Positions 5,874-5,901 of a stretch of DNA of 5,901 nt are shown here, piece after piece. The stretch lies in the NCBI GenBank assembly GCA_031276435.1, contig JAISNB010000023.1, positions 1 through 5,901 of the forward strand. The letters run 5' to 3'. Under the pieces are notes generated by a model. That model was not told the origin of the DNA and ran no database searches. It saw only the letters and a list, made by a program, of their open reading frames with translations. The position numbers were made by a program, and so were the translations under genes. This DNA comes from Burkholderiaceae bacterium. GTDB taxonomy: Bacteria; Pseudomonadota; Gammaproteobacteria; Burkholderiales; Burkholderiaceae_C. The stretch's first letter is position 1; each line of letters begins with the position of its first letter.

Positions 5874-5901
5874 ATGATTCCGCGAGAGAGCCAAGAGCGT
5901 C
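5874..5901 (+). CDS. Possible start of the next gene, truncated by the window edge
   Basis: An ATG at 5874 opens a frame that stays open for nine codons (MIPRESQER) to the window end. GGAA at 5865-5868 could be a weak ribosome site. A -10-like GATAAT lies at 5846-5851 without a matching -35. Nine residues are too few to name a family or to prove that it is coding, and the frame could close just beyond the edge. Confidence 0.18.

Larger units (their letters stand above)
5570..5901. other. Non-coding region downstream of the cys operon, with repeats
   Basis: This 332-base stretch holds no gene I can support inside it. An open frame at 5597-5833 on the + strand exists, but it reads through two repeats, and its peptide pieces (RNDEARRG, SLRGARSATWQS, APNPSPWP) are what these repeats give when translated. 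It contains two inverted repeat copies (5588-5642 and 5685-5725), a probable fragment of another repeat (5757-5782), and a -10-like GATAAT at 5846-5851 with no good -35. From about 5737 to 5810 the + strand is strikingly pyrimidine-rich. No tRNA, riboswitch or CRISPR signal was seen. Confidence 0.7.

Overview
The window is a compact five-gene assimilatory sulfate reduction cluster on the + strand, followed by about 330 bases of non-coding, repeat-bearing DNA. The order is cysI (sulfite reductase hemoprotein), a DUF934 gene, cysH (an APS-type reductase with iron-sulfur cysteines), cysD and cysN (the two ATP sulfurylase subunits). High GC content, strong G/C in third codon positions, and this gene order with DUF934 between cysI and cysH suggest a betaproteobacterium of the order Burkholderiales, probably Comamonadaceae-like. 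That placement is inferred from gene order and remembered protein wording, not from a search.

Layout: 1-65 is an AT-rich leader that probably carries the operon promoter and a regulator site. cysI runs 66-1880. After a 51-base gap, DUF934 runs 1932-2366 and overlaps the cysH start by four bases (ATGA at 2363-2366). cysH runs 2363-3217. After 52 bases, cysD runs 3270-4214 and overlaps cysN by one base (TGATG at 4212-4216). cysN ends at 5569. All five reading frames are intact and there is no obvious terminator between genes, so they probably form one transcription unit.

Pathway logic: CysD and CysN activate sulfate to APS using ATP and GTP hydrolysis. CysH carries the cysteine pairs that mark direct APS reduction to sulfite. 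CysI reduces sulfite to sulfide for cysteine synthesis. CysN has no fused APS kinase and no cysC is present, which fits a route that skips PAPS. Missing from the window are the sulfite reductase electron donor (cysJ or a ferredoxin system), siroheme synthesis (cysG) and sulfate uptake. DUF934 is the one member without an established biochemical role.

Downstream, 5570-5901 holds no convincing gene apart from a possible start at the very edge. It contains two facing, inverted copies of a dispersed palindromic repeat (ends like CGTCATTGCGA and AATCCATA), then a probable fragment of a second dispersed repeat (core AACCCCTCTCCC). I found no previously undescribed system. The window is mostly a well-known pathway. 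The items most worth a second look are the DUF934 gene, the paired repeats, and lineage-type insertions in CysI and CysN.
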